Part shown: positions 25,210-35,304 of the stretch, in pieces
How the letters are laid out: every line of letters begins with the position of its first letter
How positions within the stretch are numbered: the first letter of the stretch is position 1
Source: Pseudomonas botevensis
GTDB taxonomy: Bacteria > Pseudomonadota > Gammaproteobacteria > Pseudomonadales > Pseudomonadaceae
Reading direction: 5' to 3'
Length of the DNA: 64,000 nucleotides
NCBI RefSeq assembly: GCF_019145475.1
Contig: NZ_JAHTKI010000002.1
Coordinates: 1-64,000 of the forward strand
Notes under the pieces: generated by a model
Seen by the model: the letters and a program-made list of their open reading frames with translations, nothing else
Databases searched by the model: none
Told to the model about the DNA's origin: nothing
Program-made: the position numbers and the translations under genes

Positions 25210-25896
25210 ATCGAGGGCTTCCTCGCAGGTGTTGCCGTACAGCCCCCGTCGACGCAGGGGCGCCTTTCCTGGCGGGCAGGCAACATCTCTCGTCTGGAAA
25301 ACCGGCAATGGTTTTCCCGGTGAGGTCGCGACCTGAACCGTCCGGATCTGGTGGTGAATTCGAGTCTGCGCGGCTCGACGAACAGTCGTCGGGTCAGGCG
25401 CGGGCGCCGTCAGCCGAAACCGTCAGGTCTGGCCGCAGGGGGCAACGAAGGGGGCTGCCGGAGGGGCAAGCGGGGGAAGTGCGTCTGTACGTTGTTCATC
25501 TTTCTGTCCTTGATAGAAAGCAACGAAATACAGGGATCGGTCATTCACTCTTCAAGAGTGCAAACCTGCGCAAGCACAAAAAACCATCCCTGATTTATCT
25601 TCCAGTGCTGCTGATGGCGAGCGACAGACGGGCTGCTCGTCACGTGGCCAGCATTTCGCCAGCCACGCAACCCTAGACCCGAATCCGCGCGCCTGCCAGA
25701 AAAAGCGCCGAACGGTCATGGTGGTTTGCAAGAGGGAAATTGGCGGTTCAGCAAAGGGGTTGACGATAACCGCTTCAACCGCTTGATTTGCGTTCCTTAT
25801 CCCGCCCGGCCCGGATTTACGGGAGAAGAACGGGGCGCTGGCGACTCGGGTCGCAAGCTTGCTACCCATTGCTGCACGGACCCGAGTGAAGTCATC
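25210..25896. other. 687-base intergenic region without a credible gene
   Basis: Open frames here have atypical composition and no ribosome sites. The region must hold the promoters of the minus-strand G(D/N)L operon and of the plus-strand VOC gene. Its AT-richer part (about 25490-25620) contains the 15-base palindrome CACTCTTCAAGAGTG at 25546-25560 and a TTTCT...AGAAA dyad at 25501-25519, both candidates for regulator binding. This is a visual impression only. Confidence 0.5.
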
Positions 25897-26277
25897 ATGC
25901 GCGCGATGCTCACCCCAACCGCCGAGGCCGACATGCCCCTGACCTTGCTCCTTCGCTGCAACGATCTGGCCAGCACCCGCGACCATTACCGGGATGTCCT
26001 CGGCTTTACCGTGACGGACTCATTCGAGCCGACCATCACCGCGCAGCTCGAGGACAGCCGGCTGATCTTCACCGGGCAGGATCTCTGGTCGCTGCCGGTT
26101 TCCTGCTCCGGGACGTTCTACTTTGCGGTCAGCGATGTCGAGCGTTACTACCAGTCGATCAAGGACAAAGCCGAGATTGTCTGGCCGCTTCAGGAAATGG
26201 CCTATGGCTCACGGGACTTCGGCATTCGCGACTGCAATGGCTACCACCTGGCGTTTTCCCAGATCGAGCCGCGCTGA
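25897..26277 (+). CDS. VOC-fold (glyoxalase/bleomycin-resistance-like) protein
   Basis: A 126-residue protein with one VOC unit pair: L-L-L-R-C-N-D-L-A-S-T-R-D-H-Y-R-D-V-L-G-F at the start and R-D-F-G-I-R-D-C-N-G-Y-H-L-A-F at the end, the usual closing motif. Length fits a single-domain dimer. Ligands for a metal are not certain, so the substrate is unknown. The start is placed at ATG 25897 after GAGTGAAG, and another in-frame ATG at 25933 is possible. It is convergent with the transporter gene. Confidence 0.75.
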   Translation: MRAMLTPTAEADMPLTLLLRCNDLASTRDHYRDVLGFTVTDSFEPTITAQLEDSRLIFTGQDLWSLPVSCSGTFYFAVSDVERYYQSIKDKAEIVWPLQEMAYGSRDFGIRDCNGYHLAFSQIEPR

Positions 26278-26280
26278 TCT

Positions 26281-27618
26281 TCAGGCAAAAATTCCCAGCA
26301 GCAGCGTCGCCAGAATCACCGTCGAAGCCCCGCCGATCCGCGTGGAAATCTGCGCGAACGGCATCAGTGACATGCGATTCGACGCCGACAGGATCGCCAC
26401 ATCGCCGGTGCCGCCCAGGCCGCTGTGGCAGCAGGTGACGATGGCCGATTCGATGGGGTACATCTTCATCAGGTTGCCGATGAAGAAACCGGCGACGGTC
26501 ATCGACACCACCACGCTGATGCACACCAGCACATACCCCACCGAGAACACCTTCACCACGCTGTCGAGCGGCACATAGAGCATGCCCAGGCCGATCATCA
26601 CCGGCCAGATGAACGCTGACGACACCAGTTTGTAGAACGACTGCGCGCCTTTCTCCAGCCGCTCCGGCAGCACCCGCACGTATTTGAACAGCACCGCCGC
26701 GAGAATCATCATCACCGGCCCCGGAATGCCGACGACTTTTTCCAGCAGGCCGCCAAGCACGAAGAATGCGCAGATGATCAATACGCCGGCACCCATCAGT
26801 CGCAGGTCGATGTGGGTGGCGGTTTCTTCCTTGACCTTGAATTTGTCGTTCTCGGCCTTCGCCCGAATCAGCGCGCCTTCGCCGTTGATCGCCGGGCGTT
26901 TCAGGGCCATGCGGGCGAGGTAACCGGCGCAGATGATCGCCGCGATGTTACCTACCACGGCGGCCGGCACCAGTTGTGCGACATAGATGTCCGGCGTGCC
27001 CCCGAGGATTGCCGAGTAGGCCAGGGACAGCGGCAGAATCCCTTCGCCAATCCCGCCACCGATGATTGGCACGATGATGAAAAAGAACGTGTGGTAAACG
27101 CTGTAGCCGGCGAGTTTGCCGACGATCAGCCCGCTGGCGACCGCCGCCAGAGTGCCGACGAGCAGCGGGATGAACATGCGCAGCATGCCCTGCACGAGAA
27201 TGAACCGGCTCATGCCCAGAATGCTGCCGACCACCAGGCTGGCGATCACGAAATACAGGAAGTTGGCTTCCTTCATCAGCATCTTCGTGGCGTCGAGGGT
27301 CGGCGCGCCGAAGAAGCCGTAGAACACCAGGATCGACGGCAGCATCAGGCACAGGATCGCACCTCCGCCGATTTCCTTGAGCAGCGGCAGGCGCGAGCCG
27401 ATCTGGCCGAAAAAAACGCCCATGGTCATGATCACCGCGAGGCCGCCGATCATGTTTTTCGGCAGAAAACCCAAGTGTGCCGAGAGAAACACGATCACGG
27501 CGATGCCGAGGAATATCGGCAGCGGGATCACGCCGATTTCGTAACTGCGCAGGCGTTGCAGCCAGCCGCCGGAGCGGCCGTCGTCAAGTTTCAGGGATTG
27601 CTCAAGGGCATCGTTCAT
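26281..27618 (-). CDS. 2-hydroxycarboxylate transporter (CitS/malate-Na+ type)
   Basis: A 445-residue inner-membrane symporter with eleven or so hydrophobic segments. Two glycine-rich reentrant-loop motifs mark the 2HCT family: GGGIGEGILPLS in the middle and CCHSGLGGTGDVAI near the end. Members carry citrate, malate or lactate with Na+ or H+. The ATG at 27618 follows GAGGAA. It diverges from the LysR gene at 27750 and lies near a leuC/leuD-type dehydratase pair, so the carried acid is probably the substrate or product of that enzyme, for example malate or citramalate. Confidence 0.88.
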   Translation of the reverse strand: MNDALEQSLKLDDGRSGGWLQRLRSYEIGVIPLPIFLGIAVIVFLSAHLGFLPKNMIGGLAVIMTMGVFFGQIGSRLPLLKEIGGGAILCLMLPSILVFYGFFGAPTLDATKMLMKEANFLYFVIASLVVGSILGMSRFILVQGMLRMFIPLLVGTLAAVASGLIVGKLAGYSVYHTFFFIIVPIIGGGIGEGILPLSLAYSAILGGTPDIYVAQLVPAAVVGNIAAIICAGYLARMALKRPAINGEGALIRAKAENDKFKVKEETATHIDLRLMGAGVLIICAFFVLGGLLEKVVGIPGPVMMILAAVLFKYVRVLPERLEKGAQSFYKLVSSAFIWPVMIGLGMLYVPLDSVVKVFSVGYVLVCISVVVSMTVAGFFIGNLMKMYPIESAIVTCCHSGLGGTGDVAILSASNRMSLMPFAQISTRIGGASTVILATLLLGIFA

Positions 27619-27749
27619 GACGCTGTTCCTCATGTTTGTTTTTATCGAGGATTCAAGGAAAACCACGGTGAACCGGCAGCGCGTGGCGGTCCGGTGATTT
27701 GATGGTATCTTTCGCAAATCACGCGATAAACAACGGAAGTATGCGGCGT

Positions 27750-28667
27750 ATGAACACGAATCGTGACCAATTCCCCTTGCCCGAAGACCTCAAGGTCTTC
27801 CTCACCGTGATCCGCAAAAACGGCTTCGCCAGCGCCGCCGACGAGCTGGGTTATTCCCCGGCCTACGTCAGCAAACGCATCTCGGTGCTGGAAAGCACGC
27901 TGGCGACGCGACTGTTGCACCGCACCACCCGGCGCATCGCGTTGACCGACGACGGTGAGCGAGTGCGGGTCTGGGCGGAAAAACTGCTGGGGGAGTTCGA
28001 TCATTTTCTCGGCGAGATCTCCCAGGCCCGGCACCAGCCCAGCGGTTCGCTGCACATTTGCAGCAGCTTCGGTTTCGGGCGCAATCACGTAGCGCCGGCG
28101 ATCTGCAAGCTGTCGCAGACCTATCCCAAACTCGACATTCGCCTGGATGTGTTCGACCGGGTGGTGGACATCGTCGGCGAGGGTTTCGATCTGGAAATCC
28201 TCGTCGGCGACGACCTGCCGGGTCAGCACCTGGGGCGCAAACTGGTGAGCAACCGCCGCGTGCTGTGCGCAACGCCCGAGTACCTGGCGCGGCGCGGTAC
28301 GCCGCAATCCCTCGATGACCTGAAAGATCACGATTGCCTGGTGCTCAAGGAGCGCAACAATTCGTTCGGCGTGTGGAACCTGACTCGCGACGGGCAGGAG
28401 GAATCGGTGCGGGTCAGCGGCCCGTTGTCCTCCAACAGCGGCGAGATCGTGCTGGAGTGGGCGTTGAGCGGCGGCGGGATTCTGCTGCGTTCGATGTGGG
28501 ACGTGAAACCGATGCTGGAGCAGGGCCGGCTGGTGCAGGTGCTGGAGCAATACACCCAGAGCGCCAACGTCTGGGCGGTTTATCCAACCCGGCTCAGCGA
28601 GTCGGCGAAATTGCGGGTTTGCGTGGAGTTTCTGGAAGCATATTTCCGCGACATGTCTGTCGAATAA
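27750..28667 (+). CDS. LysR regulator, DmlR-like
   Basis: A 305-residue LysR protein. The helix-turn-helix spans about residues 10-70 (F-A-S-A-A-D-E-L-G-Y-S-P-A-Y-V-S-K-R-I), followed by the periplasmic-binding-like effector domain. It resembles DmlR and similar LysR proteins of D-malate or tartrate use. It is divergent from the 2-hydroxycarboxylate transporter and convergent with leuDC-like genes, so it probably controls this acid-use module. ATG 27750 is preferred; ATG 27741 is also in frame. Confidence 0.85.
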   Translation: MNTNRDQFPLPEDLKVFLTVIRKNGFASAADELGYSPAYVSKRISVLESTLATRLLHRTTRRIALTDDGERVRVWAEKLLGEFDHFLGEISQARHQPSGSLHICSSFGFGRNHVAPAICKLSQTYPKLDIRLDVFDRVVDIVGEGFDLEILVGDDLPGQHLGRKLVSNRRVLCATPEYLARRGTPQSLDDLKDHDCLVLKERNNSFGVWNLTRDGQEESVRVSGPLSSNSGEIVLEWALSGGGILLRSMWDVKPMLEQGRLVQVLEQYTQSANVWAVYPTRLSESAKLRVCVEFLEAYFRDMSVE

Positions 28668-28670
28668 AAA

Positions 28671-28702
28671 GCTCGGGCGCTATCAGCGCCCGGGCTTTTT
28701 TA
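28671..28702. terminator. bidirectional terminator between LysR and leuD-like genes
   Basis: CGGGCGC-TATCA-GCGCCCG stem with AAAAAG before and CTTTTTT after. It serves both convergent genes. Confidence 0.88.
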
Positions 28703-29311
28703 TCAGCCCAACCAGGGATTGTCCGCCAGATGCCGGGCTTCGAAGGCGCGGATCTGCCCGGCCCGTTGCAGCGTGGTGCCAATGGCATCGAGCCCCAGCA
28801 GCAGCGATTGCTTGCGCAGTTGATCGATCTCGAAACCGATCACTGAGCCGTCCGCCAGTTCGATGCGTTGTTCCGGCAGATTGACGCTGATCTGCGCCGT
28901 GGCGGCGATGCTGCTGGCCTCGGCAACGCGCTTGAATTCGGCCTCGTCCAGTTGAATCACCAACACGCCGTTGCGCTGGCAGTTGTCGTAGAAAATCCCG
29001 GCGAACGTGGTGCCGATCAGTGCGCGGATGCCGACTTGCTTCAAGCCCCAGACCGCATGCTCGCGACTGGAGCCGCAACCGAAGTTGGGGCCGGTGACCA
29101 GAAACGTCGCGGTATTCCACGGCGCCTGGTTGAGCACGAACTGCGGATTCGGCTCGCCGGAAGCGAGGAACCGCGAATCGAAGAACAAGCCGCGATCCAG
29201 CCCCTGGCGATCAATGCCCTTGAGAAACTGCTTGGGCATGATCACGTCGGTGTCGATGTTGGCGGCCAGCAACGGCGCGGCGCTGCCGGTGACGGTGTTG
29301 AATGTCTGCAT
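28703..29311 (-). CDS. leuD: LeuD-type dehydratase small subunit, accessory copy
   Basis: A 202-residue swivel-domain subunit of a heterodimeric hydro-lyase. It has N-I-D-T-D-V-I-M-P-K-Q-F-L-K near the start and FGCGSSREHA, the substrate-binding motif of LeuD. It pairs with the large subunit three bases upstream. The context (2HCT carrier and DmlR-like LysR, no leuB) suggests a dehydratase of malate, citramalate or a related acid rather than leucine synthesis. LeuCD-type pairs are known as maleate hydratases and citraconases. The symbol denotes homology only. Confidence 0.85.
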   Translation of the reverse strand: MQTFNTVTGSAAPLLAANIDTDVIMPKQFLKGIDRQGLDRGLFFDSRFLASGEPNPQFVLNQAPWNTATFLVTGPNFGCGSSREHAVWGLKQVGIRALIGTTFAGIFYDNCQRNGVLVIQLDEAEFKRVAEASSIAATAQISVNLPEQRIELADGSVIGFEIDQLRKQSLLLGLDAIGTTLQRAGQIRAFEARHLADNPWLG

Positions 29312-29314
29312 GGT

Positions 29315-30736
29315 TCAAGCCTCCTGCGCGAACGTGCGCACGTCAGTCAAATGCCCGCTGATGGCGGCGGCGGCGACCATCGCCGGGCTCATCAAGTGAG
29401 TACGCGCCCCGGCGCCTTGACGGCCCTCGAAATTGCGATTGGTGCTGGAGGCGCAACGGTCGCCGGGGGCGAGTACGTCATCGTTCATCGCCAGGCACAT
29501 CGAGCAACCCGATTGTCGCCATTCGAAACCGGCGTCGAGAAATATCTGCGCCAGCCCTTCATCTTCGGCCTGCTGCCGAACCAGCGTCGAACCCGGCACG
29601 ATCATCGCCCGTACGTGAGTCGCCACATGCTTGCCGCGCACGACACGGGCGACGTCACGCAAGTCTTCGATCCGTGCGTTGGTGCAGGAGCCGATGAAGG
29701 CATGGCTGATCACCACGTCGCTCAGGGGCATGCCAGGTTGCAGGCCCATGTAGTCGAGGGCGCGTTGCAGGCCCTGACGCAAAATCGGGTCGGGTTGCGC
29801 GGCCGGGTCCGGCACATGCCCGCCGACCGGGGCGGCCTGGTCGGGGCTGGTGCCCCAGGTGACCATCGGCTCCAGCGCCGCGACGTCGAGGGTTACCTCG
29901 CGATCGAACACGGCGCCGTCGTCGCTGTGCAGCGTTTTCCAGTGCTCGACGGCACGCGTCCAAAGTTCGCCCTTGGGTGCGCGCGGCTTGAGTTGCAGGT
30001 AGGCGAAGACCTTGTCGTCCGGCGCCATGAACGCGCCTCTGGCACCGGCCTCCACGGCCATGTTGCAGATGGTCATGCGCGCTTCGACGCTGAGGGCTTC
30101 GATCGCCGGGCCGGCAAATTCGATCGCATAACCGGTGGCCCCGGATGCGCCGATGTTCTCGATCAGCGCCATGATGATGTCCTTCGAAGTAACGCCTGCG
30201 CCGAGCACGCCGTTGACCGTCACGCGTAGGGTTTTCAGGCGTTTGTAGACCAGGGTCTGGGTCGCCAGCAGGTGCTCGATCTCCGAGGTGCCGATGCCAA
30301 AACCAAAGGCGCCCAGCGCACCGTAAGTGGTGGTATGGCTGTCACCGGCGGCCACGACCATGCCGGGCAGAATGAAGCCTTGCTCCGGCGCCACCACATG
30401 TTCGATGCCCTGGCGTTTGTCGAGGACATCGAACAGCTCGATACCGAAATCCCGGCAATTCTTCTCGAAATACGACACTTGCTGCGCGCCGCCGGCGTCC
30501 GGCATCGTCGCCGTGCGGGCAGGGGCGGTGGGGTTCACATGATCGACCACCGCCAGCGTCGCCCCCGGCCGCCAGACTTCACGTCCAGCCTCGCGCATCC
30601 CGCTGAAGGCTTGCGGGCTGGTGTACTCGTTGGCGACCTGACGGTTCACATAAAGCAGCACATGGCCCTGATCGTCGAGGGTGCAAACGGTGTGGCTGTC
30701 GATGTGCTTCTGGTACAGCGTTCTGGGGCGGCTCAT
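29315..30736 (-). CDS. leuC: LeuC-type dehydratase large subunit, accessory copy
   Basis: A 473-residue aconitase-superfamily large subunit. The three cluster-binding cysteines are in I-G-S-C-T-N-A-R and G-C-S-M-C-L-A-M-N, and the motif GDSHTTTYGALGAFGFGIGT is intact. ATG 30736 starts M-S-R-P-R-T-L-Y-Q-K-H. It forms an operon with the small subunit. It would remove or add water on a 2- or 3-hydroxy diacid. The absence of leuA or leuB beside it and the nearby carrier argue for a catabolic or alternative role. The symbol denotes homology only. Confidence 0.87.
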   Translation of the reverse strand: MSRPRTLYQKHIDSHTVCTLDDQGHVLLYVNRQVANEYTSPQAFSGMREAGREVWRPGATLAVVDHVNPTAPARTATMPDAGGAQQVSYFEKNCRDFGIELFDVLDKRQGIEHVVAPEQGFILPGMVVAAGDSHTTTYGALGAFGFGIGTSEIEHLLATQTLVYKRLKTLRVTVNGVLGAGVTSKDIIMALIENIGASGATGYAIEFAGPAIEALSVEARMTICNMAVEAGARGAFMAPDDKVFAYLQLKPRAPKGELWTRAVEHWKTLHSDDGAVFDREVTLDVAALEPMVTWGTSPDQAAPVGGHVPDPAAQPDPILRQGLQRALDYMGLQPGMPLSDVVISHAFIGSCTNARIEDLRDVARVVRGKHVATHVRAMIVPGSTLVRQQAEDEGLAQIFLDAGFEWRQSGCSMCLAMNDDVLAPGDRCASSTNRNFEGRQGAGARTHLMSPAMVAAAAISGHLTDVRTFAQEA

Positions 30737-30862
30737 GGGCGTTGGCTCTTTTCGGTCGGTTCGGACTACCGAAAGAATATTCAACGCGGGATTTGCATCA
30801 AGATTGCTTTAGTAAAGCTGTTAATCATGAAGTGTGAATAATCAAAGGCTGTGGCGTTGTTG

Positions 30863-30902
30863 CCCTCTCCCTTGGGAGAGGGCCTGGGTGATGGGGCGAG
30901 GG
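30863..30902. repeat. extragenic palindrome, CCCTCTCCC family
   Basis: CCCTCTCCC-TT-GGGAGAGGG, extended on the right by a GGGTGATGGGGCGAGGG tail. Same family as at 175, 45597 and 58411. It lies between the leuC-like and RidA-like genes. Confidence 0.75.
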
Positions 30903-30910
30903 ATTGCAGC

Positions 30911-31303
30911 TCAAACCTCCGGCAGCTTCGCAATCACCTTGATCTCGAAATCAAACCCGTACAGCCACGTCACCCCCACAGCGGTGATGTTCGGAAACGG
31001 CGCCTCGCCCCAGAACTCCGGCACGACTTCCCAAATGGTTTCGAACTTGGCCTGCGGGTCGACCATGAACACGGTCACATCCACCACATCGTCAAAACTG
31101 CAGCCCGCCGCATCGAGAACGGCATTGAGGTTGCTGAACGCCAACCGCACCTGCTGTCGCAGATCCGGCTCAGGCGAGCCGTCTTCGTGGCTGCCGACTT
31201 GCCCCGAGACAAACAGAAAACCATTGGAGCGCACGGCTGGCGAGTAGCGATTGCGCTCGTAAAGCGCCTGGCGTTTGGGTGGGAAAACGACGTCACGGGT
31301 CAT
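30911..31303 (-). CDS. RidA/YjgF-family protein
   Basis: A 130-residue Rid-family protein. It shows S-N-G-F-L-F-V-S-G-Q-V-G, the middle L-N-A-V-L-D-A-A-G-C-S-F-D-D-V-V-D-V-T-V-F and the trimer-forming end. The canonical late arginine of RidA (in the C-R-x-x-V region) is not obvious: the corresponding stretch reads N-I-T-A-V-G-V-T-W. It may thus belong to a Rid subgroup without deaminase activity. It diverges from the LysR gene at 31437, its probable regulator. Confidence 0.8.
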   Translation of the reverse strand: MTRDVVFPPKRQALYERNRYSPAVRSNGFLFVSGQVGSHEDGSPEPDLRQQVRLAFSNLNAVLDAAGCSFDDVVDVTVFMVDPQAKFETIWEVVPEFWGEAPFPNITAVGVTWLYGFDFEIKVIAKLPEV

Positions 31304-31436
31304 GGGGTGTCTCCTTCAAGGGGGTTGAACCTGTGTTGAAGGAAATTTAAAGCGCTTGCGCCGGGCGGATAAACCAGCAACCTTGGCGATCACTGTTTTT
31401 GAAATCCAAACAATCGGCGCGAAATCCGGGGTGCCA

Positions 31437-32378
31437 ATGGACCGTTTTGATGCAATGCAGGCGTTCGCGCGGGTGGTGGAGGCGGGCAGCTTCACCAAGG
31501 CGGCGCAGACGCTGCACATGAGCAAGACCACCGTGACGCATCTGGTGCAGCAACTGGAAGCACGACTGCGGGTCAAGTTGCTCAACCGCACCACGCGCAA
31601 GGTCAACGTCACCGTGGACGGCGCGGCGTACTACGAACGGGTTATCAGGCTGCTGGCCGACATGGAGGACGCCGAAACCAGCCTGTCCGGCGCTTCGGTC
31701 CAGCCCAAGGGACGTCTGCGTGTGGACGTGCCCAGTCCGTTGGCAAAGCTGATTCTGGTCCCCGCGTTGCCCGGGTTCTATGCGCGCTACCCGGACATCC
31801 AGATCGAGATGGGCGTCAGTGATCGCATCGTCGACATCATCGATGAGAACGTCGATTGCGTGGTACGTGGCGGTGAATTGCGGGATCAGTCGCTGATGGC
31901 CCGGCGGGTCGCCGATCTTCAACTCGGAGTGTTTGCGGCGCCGGATTACCTGGCCCGCGCCGGCACTCCGGTAGATCCTCGGGAGCTGGAAAACTCCGAT
32001 CATCGCGTGGTCGGCTTCCTCTGGGCGCGCACCGGCAAACCGTTGCCTTACTCCCTGAGCAATCACAACGAACGACTGGAAATACGCGGCCGTCATGCCC
32101 TGGCCGTGGATGACGGCAATGCCTATCTGGCAGCGGGCCTTGCCGGTCTGGGGGTCATATGGCTGCCCAAATACATGTCCGATGCCCATCAGGTGCGGGG
32201 TGAACTGGTGCCGCTGTTCGAAGACTGGCGCCTCGATCCGATGCCGCTGTACGTCGCCTATCCGCCGAACCGGCATCTGAGCCGCAAGGTGCGGGTGTTC
32301 ATCGACTGGGTCGCCGAGGTCATGGCCCGGCACGCACCGCTCATTGATCGGCCAGATGCTTTAGCAGCCACTCGGTAA
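31437..32378 (+). CDS. LysR-family regulator
   Basis: A 313-residue LysR protein with the N-terminal winged helix (M-D-R-F-D-A-M-Q-A-F-A-R-V-V-E-A-G-S-F) and effector domain. It is of the CrgA/DmlR-like subgroup that begins this way. It diverges from the RidA-like gene. Its 3' end overlaps the convergent LysR gene by 38 bases. The target is inferred from position only. Confidence 0.85.
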   Translation: MDRFDAMQAFARVVEAGSFTKAAQTLHMSKTTVTHLVQQLEARLRVKLLNRTTRKVNVTVDGAAYYERVIRLLADMEDAETSLSGASVQPKGRLRVDVPSPLAKLILVPALPGFYARYPDIQIEMGVSDRIVDIIDENVDCVVRGGELRDQSLMARRVADLQLGVFAAPDYLARAGTPVDPRELENSDHRVVGFLWARTGKPLPYSLSNHNERLEIRGRHALAVDDGNAYLAAGLAGLGVIWLPKYMSDAHQVRGELVPLFEDWRLDPMPLYVAYPPNRHLSRKVRVFIDWVAEVMARHAPLIDRPDALAATR

Positions 32379-33201
32379 AGGCCCGCGCCATCGGGTCGCT
32401 TTCACTGTCGCGGTGGGTCAGTAACGCCCAGTTCGGGCCGCGGATGGTGTTCTCCGCCAACGGCTGCAACAGCCCGTCGGCGCGCGCCTGGCGGCTGAGC
32501 AACTGGCTGACCAGGGCAATGCCGAGCCCGCTGCAGGCGGCGTCCAGCAACAGCCCCGGGTCGGAAAAATTCAGCCCCTGACCTTGCTGGCCGACATCGA
32601 TCCCGGACTCCACCGCCCAATGGCTCCAGTCCATCTCCCGCTCGCCGTGCAGGGTGGTGCGCCGGGCTGGCGCAACCGCCAGCAGGCTCGGATGGCACGC
32701 CGGATACAGCCGATCGGCATGCAGCACACGGAAGCTGCATTCAGCCTGCGAACTGATGTCGTCGCGCACCGCGAGGTCGATGGTCTGGGTCGCCATGTCT
32801 GGCACTTCGTCGGTGCTGAAAATCCACAAATCCACCTCTGGATGCTCGCGACGGAATTCGCCCAGGCGCGGCAGCAACCAGTGCCGGGCGAACGCCGGTG
32901 TGGTGTTGAGCACCAGTTGATTGGGTTTCTGATATTGCCCCAGGCGCCGGATGCCCACGGCCAATTGCTGGAGCATCGCCTGGGTGGTGCTGAGCAGATC
33001 GTGGCCGGCATCGGTCAGGGCGACGCTGCGTCCGCTGCGGAAAAACAGCGGCTGCTCAAGGTATGCCTCAAGGCTGCGGATCTGCTGGCTGATCGCTGAC
33101 TGGGTAAGGCTCAGCTCTTCGGCGGCCTTGTGAAAACTCCCCAGTCGAGCCGCCGCTTCGAAGCCGCGCAGGGAGCTGAGAGGTGGCCAGTGTTTCAGCA
33201 T
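32341..33201 (-). CDS. LysR regulator, GcvA-like, likely of the agmatine operon
   Basis: A 286-residue LysR protein of the GcvA subgroup (L-S-S-L-R-G-F-E-A-A-A-R-L-G-S-F start). It diverges from aguA across about 137 bases, which makes the agmatine operon its likely target. The classic P. aeruginosa regulator AguR is of a different (TetR) family, so control here may differ. Its last 38 bases lie under the end of the convergent LysR gene, a tail-to-tail overlap. Confidence 0.85.
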   Translation of the reverse strand: MLKHWPPLSSLRGFEAAARLGSFHKAAEELSLTQSAISQQIRSLEAYLEQPLFFRSGRSVALTDAGHDLLSTTQAMLQQLAVGIRRLGQYQKPNQLVLNTTPAFARHWLLPRLGEFRREHPEVDLWIFSTDEVPDMATQTIDLAVRDDISSQAECSFRVLHADRLYPACHPSLLAVAPARRTTLHGEREMDWSHWAVESGIDVGQQGQGLNFSDPGLLLDAACSGLGIALVSQLLSRQARADGLLQPLAENTIRGPNWALLTHRDSESDPMARAFTEWLLKHLADQ

Positions 33202-33338
33202 GATCGATAAGTTCCTCTAATCATTTATCCGCTAAATCCATCGTTTGTTCGCCCTGAAGGGCCTGCGTAGCATAGCTGCCAACGCCGCCAAGGCTGTTTT
33301 TCATTGAACACAATGGCTTAACTCAAAGGGCTTTTACC

Positions 33339-34391
33339 ATGCAGCAGAACAATAAAAACAACAACGGTTGGATGATGCCGGCTGAGTGGGTGACCCACGC
33401 CGCGACGTGGATGGTCTGGCCGCACAATCAGGCGCTGTGGGAGTCCGGTTGGGGCGTGACGCTGCCGCTGGTGCAGGAAGATTTCGCCCGGGTGGCCAAC
33501 GCCATCGCCCGGTTCGAACCGGTGAAAATGGTGGTCGATCCTTCCGCCGTCGCCAGCGCCAAGGCCCTGTGCGGGCCGAACATCGAATTGATTGAGCTGG
33601 CGGTCAACGACAGTTGGTGCCGCGACTCCGGCCCGAGTTTCGTCTGCCATCCGCAACAAGGCCTGGCCGGGGTGAGCTGGCGCTTCAACGCCTGGGGCGG
33701 CAAATCGGCCCATGATCTGGACGAAAGCCTGGCCCGCCGCGTGCTCAATCAGTTGGGCGGCGAATGTTTCGGCACGTCCCTGAGCAACGAAGGCGGGGCG
33801 ATTCACGTCGATGGCGAAGGCACGCTGATCACCACCGAATCGGTGCTGCTCAATCCCAATCGCAACCCCGGCGTGAGCAAGGCCGAAATGGAAGAAATCT
33901 TCAGCCGCCTGCTCGGCGTGAAGAAAACCATCTGGCTGCCGGGTGACCCGGATTATGTGACCGGCGACATGACCGACGGCCACGTTGATGGCGTCTGCGC
34001 CTTCGCCCGTCCGGGCGTGCTGCTGGTGGACGCGACCCATGACGGCAGCTCGGTGTACGCCGAAGTCGTGCGGGAAAACCGTCGTGCGCTGGAGCTGGCG
34101 ACCGACGCTCAGGGACGCAAATTCGAGCTGATCGAACTTTATGAAGCCAGCGATGCGGTGGACACCGAGGCCGAAGTGTTCTGCGCCTCGTACACCAATT
34201 TCTACATCGCCAACGGCGCGATCATCATGCCGGCCTACGGCATCGACGCTGACAAGGTCGCCGCCGAAACGCTTGCCCGGGCCTTCCCGGGCCGCGAAGT
34301 GGTGTCGGTGCGCATCAATCATCTGGCCCATGGCGGCGGCGGGGTGCACTGCATCACCCAGCAACAGCCGGCCTGGCCGGTGGAGGGTTGA
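33339..34391 (+). CDS. aguA: agmatine deiminase
   Basis: A 350-residue cytosolic enzyme that turns agmatine into N-carbamoylputrescine and ammonia. Catalytic features of the guanidino-modifying fold are visible: W-C-R-D-S-G-P, NEGGAIHVDG, DGHVDG with the active His, and the late nucleophilic Cys338 in GGGGVHCIT. N-P-N-R-N-P is also intact. It is followed three bases later by aguB, then by a polyamine-binding protein gene. The substrate product path leads to putrescine. Confidence 0.93.
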   Translation: MQQNNKNNNGWMMPAEWVTHAATWMVWPHNQALWESGWGVTLPLVQEDFARVANAIARFEPVKMVVDPSAVASAKALCGPNIELIELAVNDSWCRDSGPSFVCHPQQGLAGVSWRFNAWGGKSAHDLDESLARRVLNQLGGECFGTSLSNEGGAIHVDGEGTLITTESVLLNPNRNPGVSKAEMEEIFSRLLGVKKTIWLPGDPDYVTGDMTDGHVDGVCAFARPGVLLVDATHDGSSVYAEVVRENRRALELATDAQGRKFELIELYEASDAVDTEAEVFCASYTNFYIANGAIIMPAYGIDADKVAAETLARAFPGREVVSVRINHLAHGGGGVHCITQQQPAWPVEG

Positions 34392-34394
34392 GTC

Positions 34395-35303
<909 letters not shown>

Positions 35304-35304
35304 T

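Noticed and set aside
25552..25986. 144-codon minus-strand frame in the large intergenic region
   Set aside because: Unusual composition, no ribosome site, overlaps the start of the VOC gene and no domain could be recognised.
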